Source of the DNA: Saccharothrix tamanrassetensis
GTDB lineage: Bacteria > Actinomycetota > Actinomycetes > Mycobacteriales > Pseudonocardiaceae
Direction: 5' to 3'
DNA: 64,000 nt
Assembly: GCF_014203665.1 (NCBI RefSeq)
Contig: NZ_JACHJN010000001.1
Coordinates: 248,001 to 312,000, forward strand
Made by a program: the position numbers and the translations under genes. The notes under the pieces are model-generated. The model saw only the letters and a list, made by a program, of their open reading frames with translations, did no database searches and was not told where the DNA came from. How positions within the stretch are numbered: position 1 is the stretch's first letter; each line of letters begins with the position of its first letter. Below are positions 63,742 through 64,000 of the stretch, in pieces.

Positions 63742-63983
63742 CCCTCCCCCCGCGCGAAGAACGCCCGGTCGATCGCGGAGACCGACTGGAAGTCGGTCAG
63801 GTCGATGCGGTCGAAGTCGATCTCGACCCCGCTGGCGTCCTCGATCACGTAGACCAGCTCCACGAAGGACAGCGAGTCGACCAGACGGCTCTCGATGAGG
63901 TTCTCGTCCGGTCCGACCTCGGTGCGCTCCGGGTGCCGGCCGAGAATCCAGTCCCGGACCTTGTCGATCCCCGGTGATGGCAT
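63738..63983 (-). CDS. Free-standing carrier protein, related to the ligase-paired one
   Basis: The protein has 81 residues. Ser37 in ESRLVDSLSF is the phosphopantetheine site. Layout and length match the carrier protein at 21492-21728 (D/E-S-R-x-x-x-S-L-x-F at the same position, and similar acidic second helix), the kind charged by SerRS-like ligases. ATG 63983 has GAGGGG 7 bases upstream. The gene is coupled to the methyltransferase downstream and lies 17 bases from the window edge, so the rest of its cluster is probably outside. Confidence 0.87.
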   Translation of the reverse strand: MPSPGIDKVRDWILGRHPERTEVGPDENLIESRLVDSLSFVELVYVIEDASGVEIDFDRIDLTDFQSVSAIDRAFFARGEG

Positions 63984-64000
63984 GACCACTCCCCTCGGCA

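Overview
The DNA is GC-rich throughout, uses many GTG starts and has dense runs of genes joined by 4-base ATGA/GTGA stop-start overlaps. This coding style, together with a Ddn-type F420-dependent reductase, BldD-like/TPR regulators and a secondary-metabolism load, points to an actinomycete, probably of the Pseudonocardiales (Saccharothrix, Actinosynnema, Lentzea or Amycolatopsis type). That placement is an inference from style and gene content; no rRNA or complete tRNA gene is present.

Layout: (1) 1-4.3 kb holds a truncated aldo/keto reductase divergent from a YtcJ-like amidohydrolase around a perfect 22-base operator, then a GNAT and an HTH/TPR regulator. (2) 4.3-10.7 kb is a small minus-strand biosynthetic operon: 5-aminolevulinate-synthase-like enzyme, Fe(II)/2-oxoglutarate oxygenase, FabH-like enzyme, methyltransferase and double GNAT. 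It is divergent from an MFS exporter across an array of GGTCAA-type heptamers. (3) 11.1-18.1 kb is an inorganic-carbon locus: a small membrane protein, a SulP transporter, DabA, DabB and an extra NuoM/N-like membrane subunit, all on the plus strand. (4) 18.2-38.9 kb is the main natural-product region. A nine-gene minus-strand operon (32.6 to 20.6 kb) encodes a Thr-type C-A-T NRPS, a free condensation domain, a type II thioesterase, a second C-A-T NRPS with a beta-alanine-like code, a double-PAS protein, a GAF protein, a P450, a carrier protein and a SerRS-like amino acid:carrier-protein ligase. Divergent from it, a plus-strand operon encodes a BtrH-like acyltransferase, an FkbH glyceryl transferase, its ACP and a MaoC-SDR fusion. 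A further carrier protein, an SDR and an ArsR regulator follow, and an EntS-like MFS faces the NRPS operon. (5) 38.9-59.4 kb is mixed: histone-deacetylase-like amidohydrolase, HtpG, small oxidoreductases, TetR/HxlR/ArsR regulators each divergent from or coupled to a target, a lipoprotein class A beta-lactamase, a Tat-exported propeller-amidohydrolase, MFS pumps, and an alpha/beta hydrolase broken by an internal deletion/frameshift. (6) 59.4-64 kb has a nitroreductase, a TerD-family protein and, at the right edge, a methyltransferase plus a second carrier protein that resembles the one paired with the SerRS-like ligase.

The most unusual system is the NRPS operon. It appears to use three ways of loading building blocks: two A domains, a SerRS-like ligase charging a free carrier protein (with a P450 next to it that could oxidise the carrier-bound amino acid), and, in the divergent operon, an FkbH that would make glyceryl-ACP. 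PAS and GAF sensory-type proteins are cotranscribed with it. The product cannot be deduced from sequence alone. No phosphopantetheinyl transferase and no cis thioesterase domain are visible in the window.
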